From Chromera velia (Eukaryota; Sar; Chromeraceae), in NCBI GenBank assembly GCA_018398765.1, contig JAHBMJ010003506.1:1-15000 (forward strand): a stretch of DNA of 15,000 bases, read 5' to 3'. Shown here piece by piece: positions 14,001 to 15,000 of this stretch (positions are counted from its first letter, which is position 1; the number at the start of each line of letters is the position of its first letter). The position numbers were made by a program, and so were the translations under genes. The notes under the pieces were generated by a model. That model was not told the DNA's origin. It did no database searches and was given only the letters and a program-made list of their open reading frames with translations.

Positions 14001-15000
14001 TTTGAGTCCCCTAGGCTTCCCTATCTGAGGGTGAGTCTATTTGCGTCAGGGGTATTTCTTTCTTTGTGGGAGAGGGAAGAGTTGATGGATCATTGTGGCT
14101 CGTTTTCTATTCCATCTCCTTTGTGATCTCTCTCCCTATGTTTAGAAACTCGACACCCTTTTCCTCGATCGGTTTTTTTGTGAGTGTTTTGAGGGTGTGT
14201 GAAGTCGTATTTTTTGACTCTGTGTCGTCTCTTTCCGTGCAGATAGAGAACAAGAGGCAGCTGACAGAAAGCATCGCAGCCTCCTCTGCGTCGATCAGAG
14301 GCGAGAAGGACGCGAGTCCGATCAGGGGCAGCAGCGACAAGCTGGGCGTGTTGGGAAAGAGTGGAGGCGGGCAGGCAGAGGAGGACAGCGACGATGAAGA
14401 TGGGCTGGGCGGGCCTGTCCGTGTCATCTTGCCTGACCTTGTTTTCCAGATGGTCAGTCAGTAAGTCAGAAAAGGGTTGAGTGAGGGAGGGAGTTAGTGA
14501 CAACAAGCGAACACTCAATTTTCGCTCCCGAAAAAAAGAAAAGACGGCGGTAGGTACAGTGGCATGCAGTCAGTGAAGGATTCTTTTATAGGGTGAAGGA
14601 GAGTGGCACACGACGCGCGCATGCTCCAAGACAAAAAGCTGTATGTGGATTTTTGTGTTGCTTGCTTGAAGATATGCGCATGCTGGCTTCTTATGCTTGT
14701 TGCAGTCCGTTTTTGTGTGCACGCCTTGTCGACGCTTCCCTTTTCTTTTCTTTTCTTGCGTGCGATTTCTGCAACCGACAGTTTTGCTGCGTGCTTGACT
14801 GACTGGTGAGTGGCGGAAAGCTGTCTGCCTGAGTGTTGTCTGTGTGGGTTCTCTGTCTGTGTCTGTGCAGGTGAATGTCTCCTTTTTGGGCGTTGCGTCG
14901 GGAGCAGAGGGCAGTCTCTCTGTGGCGCTATCGGATTTTAGATCGGCCATTGGGGGTGCAGGGGCGAGCGGCATGGTCCTGAAGTTGCATGAGGCCCAGA
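154..15000 (+). CDS. Ferlin family multi-C2 protein, partial at both ends (29-exon model)
   Basis: Joined exons give about 1,747 residues with no stop and matching phase at every junction. Ferlins are tail-anchored proteins with five to seven C2 domains that act in calcium-regulated vesicle docking and fusion; in apicomplexan relatives they serve microneme and rhoptry secretion (family knowledge). Seen here, in order: C2 at residues 1-118; a second C2-like unit from about 143; an Ala/Gly heptad region 282-393; Lys/Glu-rich linkers about 500-595; C2 at about 730-840; C2-like segment about 885-1000; acidic linker about 1050-1198; C2 at about 1278-1420 with calcium ligands; C2 at about 1510-1745. 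Joined segments: 154-299, 600-750, 1169-1224, 1592-1770, 2069-2141, 2550-3206, 3826-4058, 4554-4605, 4833-4973, 5337-5432, 5603-5703, 6037-6267, 6499-6516, 6607-6873, 7182-7263, 7647-7748, 8163-8363, 8800-8933, 9315-9408, 9622-10202, 10685-10980, 11165-11342, 11709-11835, 12224-12408, 12906-13063, 13430-13563, 13803-14030, 14243-14452, 14871-15000. Family call strong; exact domain count and a few junctions uncertain. Confidence 0.85.
300..599 (+). other. Intron 1, with TTCC tetranucleotide tract
   Basis: The GTCTGT donor and GTGCAG acceptor bound a pyrimidine-rich intron that happens to stay open in the coding frame (no stop), so retention would be translatable. It contains an A-rich patch (450-482) and a (TTCC) run at about 543-574 serving as the acceptor tract. 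Nothing else is visible. Confidence 0.75.
600..750 (+). CDS. Ferlin exon 2: first C2 domain, C-terminal half
   Basis: The exon enters in phase 0 and leaves in phase 1 before GTGCGT. Residues 50-99 begin SGRTQLSLMVKDGDLFGEAT. The LxVKDGDLFGE stretch matches C2 loop 3, where D61 and D63 would be calcium ligands, followed by the turn that leads to the last strand. It continues directly from exon 1, completing the C2 fold together with exon 3. Confidence 0.87.
751..1168 (+). other. Intron 2, with poly-T and TC/TG/CG microsatellite
   Basis: Donor GTGCGT is followed by further GTNN units. The intron holds a poly-T run (938-951), a TC-rich stretch, then (TG)16 at 995-1026 running into (CG)7 at 1027-1040, and ends in a T-rich tract and CTGCAG. 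No coding exon is visible. Confidence 0.75.
995..1040 (+). repeat. (TG)n(CG)n dinucleotide repeat in intron 2
   Basis: Uninterrupted alternating pyrimidine-purine tract of 46 nt, 16 TG units passing directly into 7 CG units. Such tracts can adopt left-handed DNA (general knowledge). Confidence 0.95.
1169..1224 (+). CDS. Ferlin exon 3: last strand of first C2 domain
   Basis: A short exon with CTGCAG acceptor and GTCTGT donor, entering with two bases that complete a Gly codon and leaving in phase 0. It reads GVNNWFKSAPDSRLVVFFQ, which resembles the C2 end pattern (W, spacer, then an alternating hydrophobic strand). Confidence 0.82.
1225..1591 (+). other. Intron 3
   Basis: GTCTGT donor, GAGCAG acceptor (the only acceptor besides 7646 with a purine before GCAG). 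It contains a purine run of GGAGA units (1275-1299) and long CT-rich stretches. A 24-nt phase-neutral segment after TTGCAG at 1274 was considered as a microexon and rejected. Confidence 0.7.
1592..1770 (+). CDS. Ferlin exon 4: inter-C2 linker and start of second C2-like unit
   Basis: The exon enters in phase 0 and leaves in phase 2 before GTCAGC. Residues 119-177 begin VVRTLENAADMVWLAQNVED, then a Gly-rich turn and the strand-like DYAVRIRVLSCHLYLDAHEK. The latter resembles the first strand and loop of a C2 domain but lacks clear calcium ligands. Confidence 0.82.
1771..2068 (+). other. Intron 4
   Basis: GTCAGC donor and TTGCAG acceptor. It is T/C-rich with no microsatellite; an internal TTCTGCAG near 1850 is not followed by a usable donor. 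I see nothing else in it. Confidence 0.7.
2069..2141 (+). CDS. Ferlin exon 5: second C2-like unit, middle
   Basis: The exon completes the split Arg codon of exon 4 and encodes CKEERKVSPVLDAEVQIKRN plus WGQE, ending at CAGGAG before a GTCAGC donor in phase 0. The frame hits TGA 16 nt beyond the donor, so splicing here is required. The sequence reads as an edge strand of the C2-like unit. Confidence 0.78.
2142..2549 (+). other. Intron 5, unusually purine-rich
   Basis: Between GTCAGC and GTGCAG, bases 2148-2330 are strongly A/G-rich on the + strand, the opposite of the pyrimidine-rich neighbours. This creates Lys/Arg/Glu-rich open frames that are out of phase with the gene and are not taken as coding. 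The 3' part (2490-2549) is a normal T-rich acceptor tract. Confidence 0.7.
2550..3206 (+). CDS. Ferlin exon 6: Ala/Gly-rich heptad-repeat insertion
   Basis: The largest exon, 219 codons, phase 0 at both ends, with the same CAGGAG/GTCAG junction as exon 5. It opens IRNDYKNYVPKTGLREIAQA, passes an Ala/Thr/Ser segment, and from 2787 to 3122 (residues 282-393) consists of sixteen consecutive 7-residue units such as KDAAGAV, QDAAGAA, GDIAGTA, GDVAGKV, EEGAGAV and DDAAGAL. Position 7 is hydrophobic or Ala in 15 of 16 and position 5 is Gly in 10 of 16. It ends in a Gly-rich tail. I know of no such region in standard ferlins; amphipathic helix, LEA-like or membrane-binding roles are possible but unproven. 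Phase-0 boundaries mean the whole block could be skipped or gained without a frameshift. Confidence 0.85.
2787..3122 (+). repeat. Sixteen degenerate 21-bp units coding the heptads
   Basis: In-frame tandem units encoding [K/G/D]DxAG[x][V/A]. The DNA copies are diverged (synonymous codon differences throughout), so the period is conserved at the protein level more than in the DNA. Confidence 0.85.
3207..3825 (+). other. Intron 6 (619 nt)
   Basis: GTCAGG donor and CCGCAG acceptor. Mixed composition: T-rich 5' part, purine-rich middle (3300-3430), pyrimidine stretch 3488-3580, then GAGA-rich 3680-3770. An internal CCGCAG near 3674 opens into an immediate in-frame stop. No exon or repeat of note is visible. 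Confidence 0.65.
3826..4058 (+). CDS. Ferlin exon 7: Lys-rich segment leading into beta strand
   Basis: The exon enters in phase 0. It reads VSGGDRMADSAAPPTASAKQ, a Lys/Glu run, then CPVPRKHRLLLGPPQSAKAK and FITELETTLTGLTQVDFMTS. The donor is taken as GTCAGT at 4059 (phase 2) because this joins in frame to exon 8; a GTGCGT donor at 4063 (phase 0) would instead join straight to exon 9. The internal GTAAGC at 3930 is ignored because no usable acceptor follows. Confidence 0.78.
4059..4553 (+). other. Intron 7, with long GT/GC microsatellite
   Basis: GTCAGT donor followed by GTGC units; acceptor TTGTGCAG. It contains the 120-nt TG tract at 4144-4264 and otherwise T-rich unique sequence. Confidence 0.65.
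4144..4264 (+). repeat. Interrupted (TG)n/(TGCG)n microsatellite
   Basis: About 120 nt of TG with interspersed CG and one AG interruption, the longest simple repeat in the window. It generates Cys/Val-rich open frames that are not genes. Confidence 0.95.
4554..4605 (+). CDS. Ferlin exon 8: short exon (52 nt)
   Basis: Acceptor TTGTGCAG and donor GTGGGT flank 52 nt that completes a Lys codon from exon 7 (phase 2) and then reads LEIAFVCKGRQSRAERK, ending in phase 0 where exon 9 begins KEEREVAKQE. Phase agreement on both sides, canonical signals and the natural strand-then-charged sequence support it. Skipping it would need the alternative donor at 4063. Confidence 0.7.
4739..4772 (+). repeat. 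(TG)17 repeat in intron 8
   Basis: Pure TG dinucleotide tract in the 227-nt intron 4606-4832, about 60 nt upstream of its CTGCAG acceptor. Confidence 0.95.
4833..4973 (+). CDS. Ferlin exon 9: Lys/Glu-rich charged linker
   Basis: 47 codons, phase 0 at both ends, CTGCAG acceptor, GTCTGT donor. It reads KEEREVAKQEAESKKAGEAT, a poly-Glu stretch, then ARKRDEEKIKN. Charged, probably helical linker; ferlins commonly carry such linkers between C2 domains. Confidence 0.8.
4974..5336 (+). other. Intron 8-9 spacer (intron 9, 363 nt)
   Basis: Intron between exons 9 and 10: GTCTGT donor, TTGCAG acceptor, T/C-rich with TCTG runs. No exon or structured repeat is visible. Confidence 0.7.
5337..5432 (+). 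CDS. Ferlin exon 10: strand plus acidic segment
   Basis: 32 codons, phase 0 at both ends, donor GTAGGT. It reads LHPEATVLLDLDDVWNDVNE followed by an Asp/Glu/Arg/Lys run. The VLLDLDD strand fits a C2-type edge strand after the charged linker. Confidence 0.85.
5603..5703 (+). CDS. Ferlin exon 11
   Basis: Acceptor TTGCAG, donor GTGAGT, entering in phase 0 and leaving in phase 2. It reads KTWKEEGKLVHVNDPPEVNG then CVARRAVLYSSFSR. The last 28 bases and the donor are duplicated immediately downstream (see the repeat entry); use of the downstream donor would run into TGA, so the upstream one is the functional choice. Confidence 0.83.
5676..5750 (+). repeat. 38-bp tandem duplication across exon 11 donor
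   Basis: Two identical 37-bp copies (5676-5712 and 5714-5750) separated by one T. Each copy holds the exon 11 end, CTACAG upstream of it, and a full GTGAGT donor. Identity of the copies points to a recent event. Confidence 0.95.
5704..6036 (+). other. Intron 11
   Basis: GTGAGT donor and ATGCAG acceptor. Apart from the duplicated junction at its start it is T-rich unique sequence. Confidence 0.75.
6037..6267 (+). CDS. Ferlin exon 12: beta strand, acidic helix and basic linker
   Basis: The exon completes an Arg codon, then FGEVDLLISVRPSKEKEEVE, a Glu-rich helix-like stretch (EEEGIEKLQTLLEAHPYRLL), and KKKKDDDIRRGIPPFKWKV. The GIPPFKWKV ending resembles the lead-in that precedes ferlin C2 domains. 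Donor GTGAGT, phase 2. Confidence 0.87.
6268..6606 (+). other. Introns 12-13, containing candidate microexon
   Basis: 339 nt between exons 12 and 14 with GTGAGT donor and TTTCAG acceptor. It holds an internal ATGCAG ... GTCAGT pair that defines the candidate 18-nt microexon at 6499-6516. No repeats. Confidence 0.65.
6499..6516 (+). CDS. Candidate 18-nt ferlin microexon (exon 13)
   Basis: Flanked by ATGCAG and GTCAGT, both preferred signals in this gene. With the split codons it reads V-DIRPA-K and adds exactly six residues between FKWKV and WDFPPA. Its length is a multiple of three, so inclusion and skipping both keep the frame. The downstream intron (90 nt) would be the shortest in the gene, which lowers confidence. 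Confidence 0.5.
6607..6873 (+). CDS. Ferlin exon 14: central C2 domain, N-terminal part
   Basis: Acceptor TTTCAG, phase 2 entry and exit, weak donor GTTCGC. Residues 713-800 read WDFPPASLSAGGAKG, the strand PIPLFLHAYADCLPELD, then CDPFLQLTVQV and RDVNFDALYFELPPG. The last segment is the ferlin C2 motif usually seen as nPnFd...f.vmLP. D746 and D759 are candidate loop 1 calcium ligands. Confidence 0.9.
6874..7181 (+). other. Intron 14, with (TTTG)n acceptor tract
   Basis: GTTCGC donor is the only +3 T in the gene. The acceptor side carries a TTTG/CTTG tetranucleotide run (7131-7160), a C-run and ATGCAG. No exon is visible. Confidence 0.72.
7182..7263 (+). CDS. Ferlin exon 15: central C2 domain, loop 3 strand
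   Basis: The exon completes an Arg codon and reads RRYPVVVELMDDDSVFPFYK then QSELLGK. It matches the ferlin C2 pattern with a hydrophobic strand, an acidic loop (D812-D814, candidate calcium ligands) and the (I/L)LG turn before the final strand. Donor GTAGGT, phase 0. Confidence 0.9.
7264..7646 (+). other. Intron 15
   Basis: Donor GTAGGTAGGT. The intron is purine-rich around 7275-7390. A 24-nt candidate exon with good signals (CCTGCAG at 7366-7372, GTAAGA at 7397) contains an in-frame TGA and is rejected. The acceptor is ambiguous between 7610 and 7646. Confidence 0.65.
7647..7748 (+). CDS. Ferlin exon 16: end of central C2 domain
   Basis: It reads VGFFNVKRLMDKPTWVHFFG then GNVLGKRKDVNDAM, in phase 0 at both ends, donor GTCAGT. 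Joining LLGK to VGFFNVKRL gives a compact C2 final strand, and WVHFF fits the tryptophan strand that follows in ferlins. An acceptor ATGCAG at 7605-7610 is also in phase and would add twelve residues (RVFVIACTCNGQ); it matches the gene's TGCAG preference better but interrupts the fold. Confidence 0.75.
7749..8162 (+). other. Intron 16, opening with GTCA/GTGA repeats
   Basis: The donor GTCAGT is the first unit of a degenerate GTNN repeat running to about 7797. The rest is T-rich unique sequence ending GAGTGCAG. No exon is visible. Confidence 0.72.
8163..8363 (+). CDS. Ferlin exon 17: post-C2 strand and start of next C2-like segment
   Basis: 67 codons, phase 0 at both ends, donor GTCGGT. It reads VRGATRPPSYYHGSLCLLFS, a Pro/Gly-rich spacer, then VGKRRVLEVRLFRGLYLFGW and KKRVNVLCQ. 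The GSLCLLF strand followed by a linker and VLEVRLFRGL mirrors the ferlin pattern in which G.L..sfel precedes the first strand of the next C2 (I.vl.wGlRnm). Confidence 0.85.
8364..8799 (+). other. Intron 17
   Basis: Donor GTCGGTCGGT and acceptor TTTCAG after a strong T-rich tract. TCTC-rich unique sequence, no internal exon and no long repeat. Confidence 0.72.
8800..8933 (+). CDS. Ferlin exon 18: C2-like segment, middle
   Basis: Phase 0 entry, phase 2 exit before GTCGGT. It reads VGGCDLLPMDRKGKARGPCP then DFTSGSGVDMRDFGLRNLDL and LSFPG. The PDF...RNLDLLSFP arrangement is compatible with the middle strands of a divergent ferlin C2. Confidence 0.82.
8934..9314 (+). other. Intron 18, ending in GT/GC tract at the acceptor
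   Basis: GTCGGT donor. The 3' end is unusual: C-runs at 9235-9252, the 58-nt alternating tract, and ACAG at 9311-9314. The middle holds A-rich sequence with no exon. Confidence 0.75.
9253..9310 (+). repeat. (GT)8(GC)9(GT)12 tract abutting the acceptor
   Basis: 58 nt of strict purine-pyrimidine alternation that ends one base before the ACAG acceptor, replacing the usual T-rich tract. The GC block in the centre is self-complementary. Confidence 0.95.
9315..9408 (+). CDS. Ferlin exon 19: C2-like segment, loop strand
   Basis: The exon completes a Gly codon and reads YVNEKGVLRFYSWDTGREEK then EHSAPEKDEQM, leaving in phase 0 before GTCAGC. VLRFYSWDT resembles the C2 loop 3 strand with a single aspartate. 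Confidence 0.85.
9437..9457 (+). repeat. (TGCA)5 tract in intron 19
   Basis: Short palindromic tetranucleotide repeat in the 213-nt intron 9409-9621. Each TGCA unit is self-complementary. Confidence 0.9.
9622..10202 (+). CDS. Ferlin exon 20: strand segment and long acidic linker
   Basis: Acceptor CTGCAG, donor GTCAGT at 10203, entering in phase 0 and leaving in phase 2, which matches exon 21. It reads ECNAWVQRRSKEIRVLEGIK, WCYLYVQEVGKEEQPPKLFA, then an acidic linker (GEEDSDDDEDQ, NDDEEKKPSEEDDQ), WKIDDLLEKNQAGWVPLYWD and a second acidic patch before ISLDLDA. A strong internal acceptor (CTTGCAG, 10039-10045) suggests 9976-10045 could be spliced in some transcripts, but removal shifts frame unless the weak donor at 10207 is used, so continuous reading is preferred. 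Confidence 0.8.
10203..10684 (+). other. Intron 20, with CG/CA and TCTG repeats
   Basis: GTCAGT donor and CTGCAG acceptor. It carries an alternating CG/CA tract and a (TCTG)n tract that directly forms the acceptor's pyrimidine-rich region. No exon is visible. Confidence 0.75.
10571..10668 (+). repeat. (CG)n(CA)n tract followed by (TCTG)n
   Basis: 10571-10617 is alternating CG then CA; 10631-10668 is TGTG/TCTG tetranucleotide repeat reaching to within 16 nt of the acceptor. It is the only CA-oriented dinucleotide tract on the + strand; all others are TG-oriented. Confidence 0.93.
10685..10980 (+). CDS. Ferlin exon 21: linker and first strand of calcium-type C2 domain
   Basis: The exon completes an Ala codon, then QKKTSMPSMSQLLAASQRSK, a Gly/Ala-rich spacer, and RFSQDLFLYADILQARNLPA. 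The last motif is the classic ferlin C2 opening (R...y.YqARdLPA). It leaves in phase 1 at a donor made of (GT)18. Confidence 0.92.
10981..11017 (+). repeat. (GT)18 tract forming the exon 21 donor
   Basis: The first base of intron 21 is the first base of an uninterrupted GT tract of 37 nt, so the splice donor itself is microsatellite. Confidence 0.93.
11165..11342 (+). CDS. Ferlin exon 22: calcium-type C2 domain, loop 1 onward
   Basis: Phase 1 entry completes Glu, giving LPA-EDADGLCDPVWEICV. D1299 and D1305 are six residues apart, the spacing of loop 1 calcium ligands (D..GxxDPY). It continues with VGPPEINDNGDLKPDVPRSL and NPTYLQRSIVKVPFYDPP, the NPxyxxxxxxxvpfyDP pattern of ferlin C2 domains. 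Donor GTGAGT, phase 2. Confidence 0.93.
11333..11414 (+). repeat. Direct repeats flanking a perfect hairpin at exon 22 donor
   Basis: A 20-bp sequence spanning the exon 22 donor (11333-11352) recurs at 11395-11414 with one mismatch (GTGAGT becomes GTGAAT). Between them lie perfect 13-bp inverted repeats, TTGACGCACGCAA at 11355-11367 and its complement at 11382-11394, with a 14-nt loop. Confidence 0.92.
11343..11708 (+). other. Intron 22
   Basis: GTGAGT donor and CCACAG acceptor. The first 70 nt hold the hairpin and copied junction; the remainder is T-rich unique sequence. A TTTGCAG at about 11615 lacks a downstream donor. Confidence 0.72.
11709..11835 (+). CDS. Ferlin exon 23: calcium-type C2 domain, loop 3
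   Basis: The exon completes Gly and reads ESARSARKLRNFSDLLAPPP then PVLVRISDWDPATFLGLDVF and SN. PPPVLVRISDWD matches the C2 strand leading to loop 3; D1385, D1387 and D1395 are candidate ligands, so four to five acidic positions are kept with those of exon 22. Donor GTCTGT, phase 0. Confidence 0.92.
11836..12223 (+). other. Intron 23
   Basis: GTCTGT donor and GTGCAG acceptor. Possible exons ending at a GTCGGT near 12100 (starting 12010 or 12070) contain in-frame stops and are rejected. No repeat of note. Confidence 0.7.
12224..12408 (+). CDS. Ferlin exon 24: end of calcium-type C2 domain and linker
   Basis: Phase 0 entry, phase 2 exit before GTGAGT. It reads AKPQYEPIGQFLCLPDRAGN, IASMSGFPQSVDEDDINELL and CPAWFSLLGEKVYTLPEADK. 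PIGQFLCL is the final-strand motif of the C2 domain; WFSL is the tryptophan strand that typically follows in ferlins. Confidence 0.9.
12409..12905 (+). other. Intron 24, with (TGAG)11 array
   Basis: GTGAGT donor, TTGCAG acceptor. It contains the TGAG array and two internal ATGCAG/CATGCAG sites (12607, 12651) that lack usable donors. Confidence 0.75.
12555..12598 (+). repeat. (TGAG)11 tetranucleotide array
   Basis: 44 nt of perfect repeat that contains nine overlapping GTGAGT hexamers, identical to the most canonical donor used in this gene, placed 146 nt inside intron 24. Confidence 0.95.
12906..13063 (+). CDS. Ferlin exon 25: linker between C2 domains
   Basis: The exon completes Lys, then EAASGRWQRLPRVLFACGYS, a Gly/Glu stretch, and VAPLLRTKSASRKGW. 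The short strand RLPRVLFACGY looks folded, the remainder basic linker. The donor is GTCAGT at 13064, phase 1; reading on would reach a stop near 13159. Confidence 0.85.
13064..13429 (+). other. Intron 25
   Basis: GTCAGT donor and TTTCAG acceptor after a strong T tract. It is A-rich in the middle with a small (ATG)n run near 13260-13275. No exon is visible. Confidence 0.72.
13430..13563 (+). CDS. Ferlin exon 26: start of next C2 domain
   Basis: Phase 1 entry completes Gly, then LRPLQMERFRFTVDLLGLRG, LHTLSSIGSYKLTVHGPWNG and ESAE. The FRFTVDLLGLRGL strand is the ferlin C2 opening (V.vlGLR.L). Loop 1 has no aspartates, unlike exon 22. Donor GTGAGT, phase 0. Confidence 0.92.
13803..14030 (+). 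CDS. Ferlin exon 27: C2 domain middle with charged insertion
   Basis: 76 codons, phase 0 at both ends, CCGCAG acceptor, GTGAGT donor; it has no internal Met start. It reads TSPDAQPEETEEKAAEKGKK, then RTPLRLTIPTYALPGAANLG and GMGVRIITSVFESPRLPYLR. The charged insertion sits between C2 strands; the SVFESPRLPYL end matches the lP(Y)L segment of ferlin C2 domains. Confidence 0.88.
14243..14452 (+). CDS. Ferlin exon 28: acidic loop and C2 strand
   Basis: 70 codons, phase 0 at both ends, GTGCAG acceptor, GTCAGT donor. It reads IENKRQLTESIAASSASIRG, a Ser/Gly-rich stretch, EEDSDDEDGLGG and PVRVILPDLVFQM. The low-complexity acidic loop is inserted just before the loop 3 strand, where ILPDLV has no calcium ligand pair. 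Confidence 0.9.
14453..14870 (+). other. Intron 28
   Basis: Donor GTCAGTCAGT and acceptor GTGCAG. Potential exons starting after the TTGCAG at about 14703 or the CGACAG near 14781 meet a TGA before the GTGAGT at about 14815. Nothing else is visible. Confidence 0.7.
14871..15000 (+). CDS. Ferlin exon 29: final C2 strands, cut by window end
   Basis: Phase 0 entry. It reads VNVSFLGVASGAEGSLSVAL, SDFRSAIGGAGASGMVLKL and HEAQ, open to the window edge. FLGVASGAEGSLSVALSDF is the closing strand of the C2 domain (vG...i.L.d.). The gene continues beyond base 15000. Confidence 0.88.
   Translation, partial: MNVSFLGVASGAEGSLSVALSDFRSAIGGAGASGMVLKLHEAQ

Noticed and set aside
14704-14814. Exon between TTGCAG and GTGAGT in intron 28
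   Set aside because: Stop codon TGA in the required phase just before the donor; other phases break the junctions.

Overview
This is a eukaryotic genomic window filled by one large, intron-rich gene on the + strand. The gene is read through at least 27 exons, more likely 29, and enters and leaves the window mid-gene, so there is no start codon, stop codon, promoter or polyadenylation site here. Joining the exons keeps reading phase across every junction and gives about 1,747 residues of a ferlin: a very large protein made of serial C2 domains separated by charged linkers. The family acts in calcium- and lipid-dependent membrane fusion. The C-terminal membrane anchor expected of ferlins would lie beyond base 15000.

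Organism. About 65 % of the gene span is intron, most introns are 200-600 nt, and the introns are pyrimidine- and TG-rich with long microsatellites, while exons are GC-rich. Together with a divergent ferlin carrying long acidic linkers, this fits an alveolate alga such as the chromerid Chromera velia. That is inference from style; no marker in the window fixes the species.

Layout. 154-2141 (exons 1-5) encode a complete C2 domain and the start of a second C2-like unit. 2550-3206 (exon 6) encode a striking Ala/Gly-rich region built of sixteen 7-residue units. 3826-6267 (exons 7-12) encode Lys/Glu-rich linkers and beta-strand-rich ferlin sequence, followed by a candidate 18-nt microexon at 6499-6516. 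6607-7748 (exons 14-16) encode a central C2 domain with acidic loop residues. 8163-10202 (exons 17-20) encode a C2-like segment and a long acidic linker. 10685-13063 (exons 21-25) encode the best calcium-binding C2 domain. 13430-15000 (exons 26-29) encode another C2 domain that appears to lack calcium ligands.

The most unusual features are in the splicing signals. All 28 introns in the model have G at donor position +5, but 16 of 28 have C at +3, so the consensus is GTCNGT/GTGAGT. Several donors open into tandem GTNN or GT repeats, two exon-intron junctions are locally duplicated, one acceptor is fed by a 58-nt alternating GT/GC tract, and one intron carries nine overlapping perfect GTGAGT hexamers. 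No RNA genes, CRISPR arrays, transposase genes or second protein-coding genes were found; the long minus-strand open frames are shadows of GC-rich exons or repeats.
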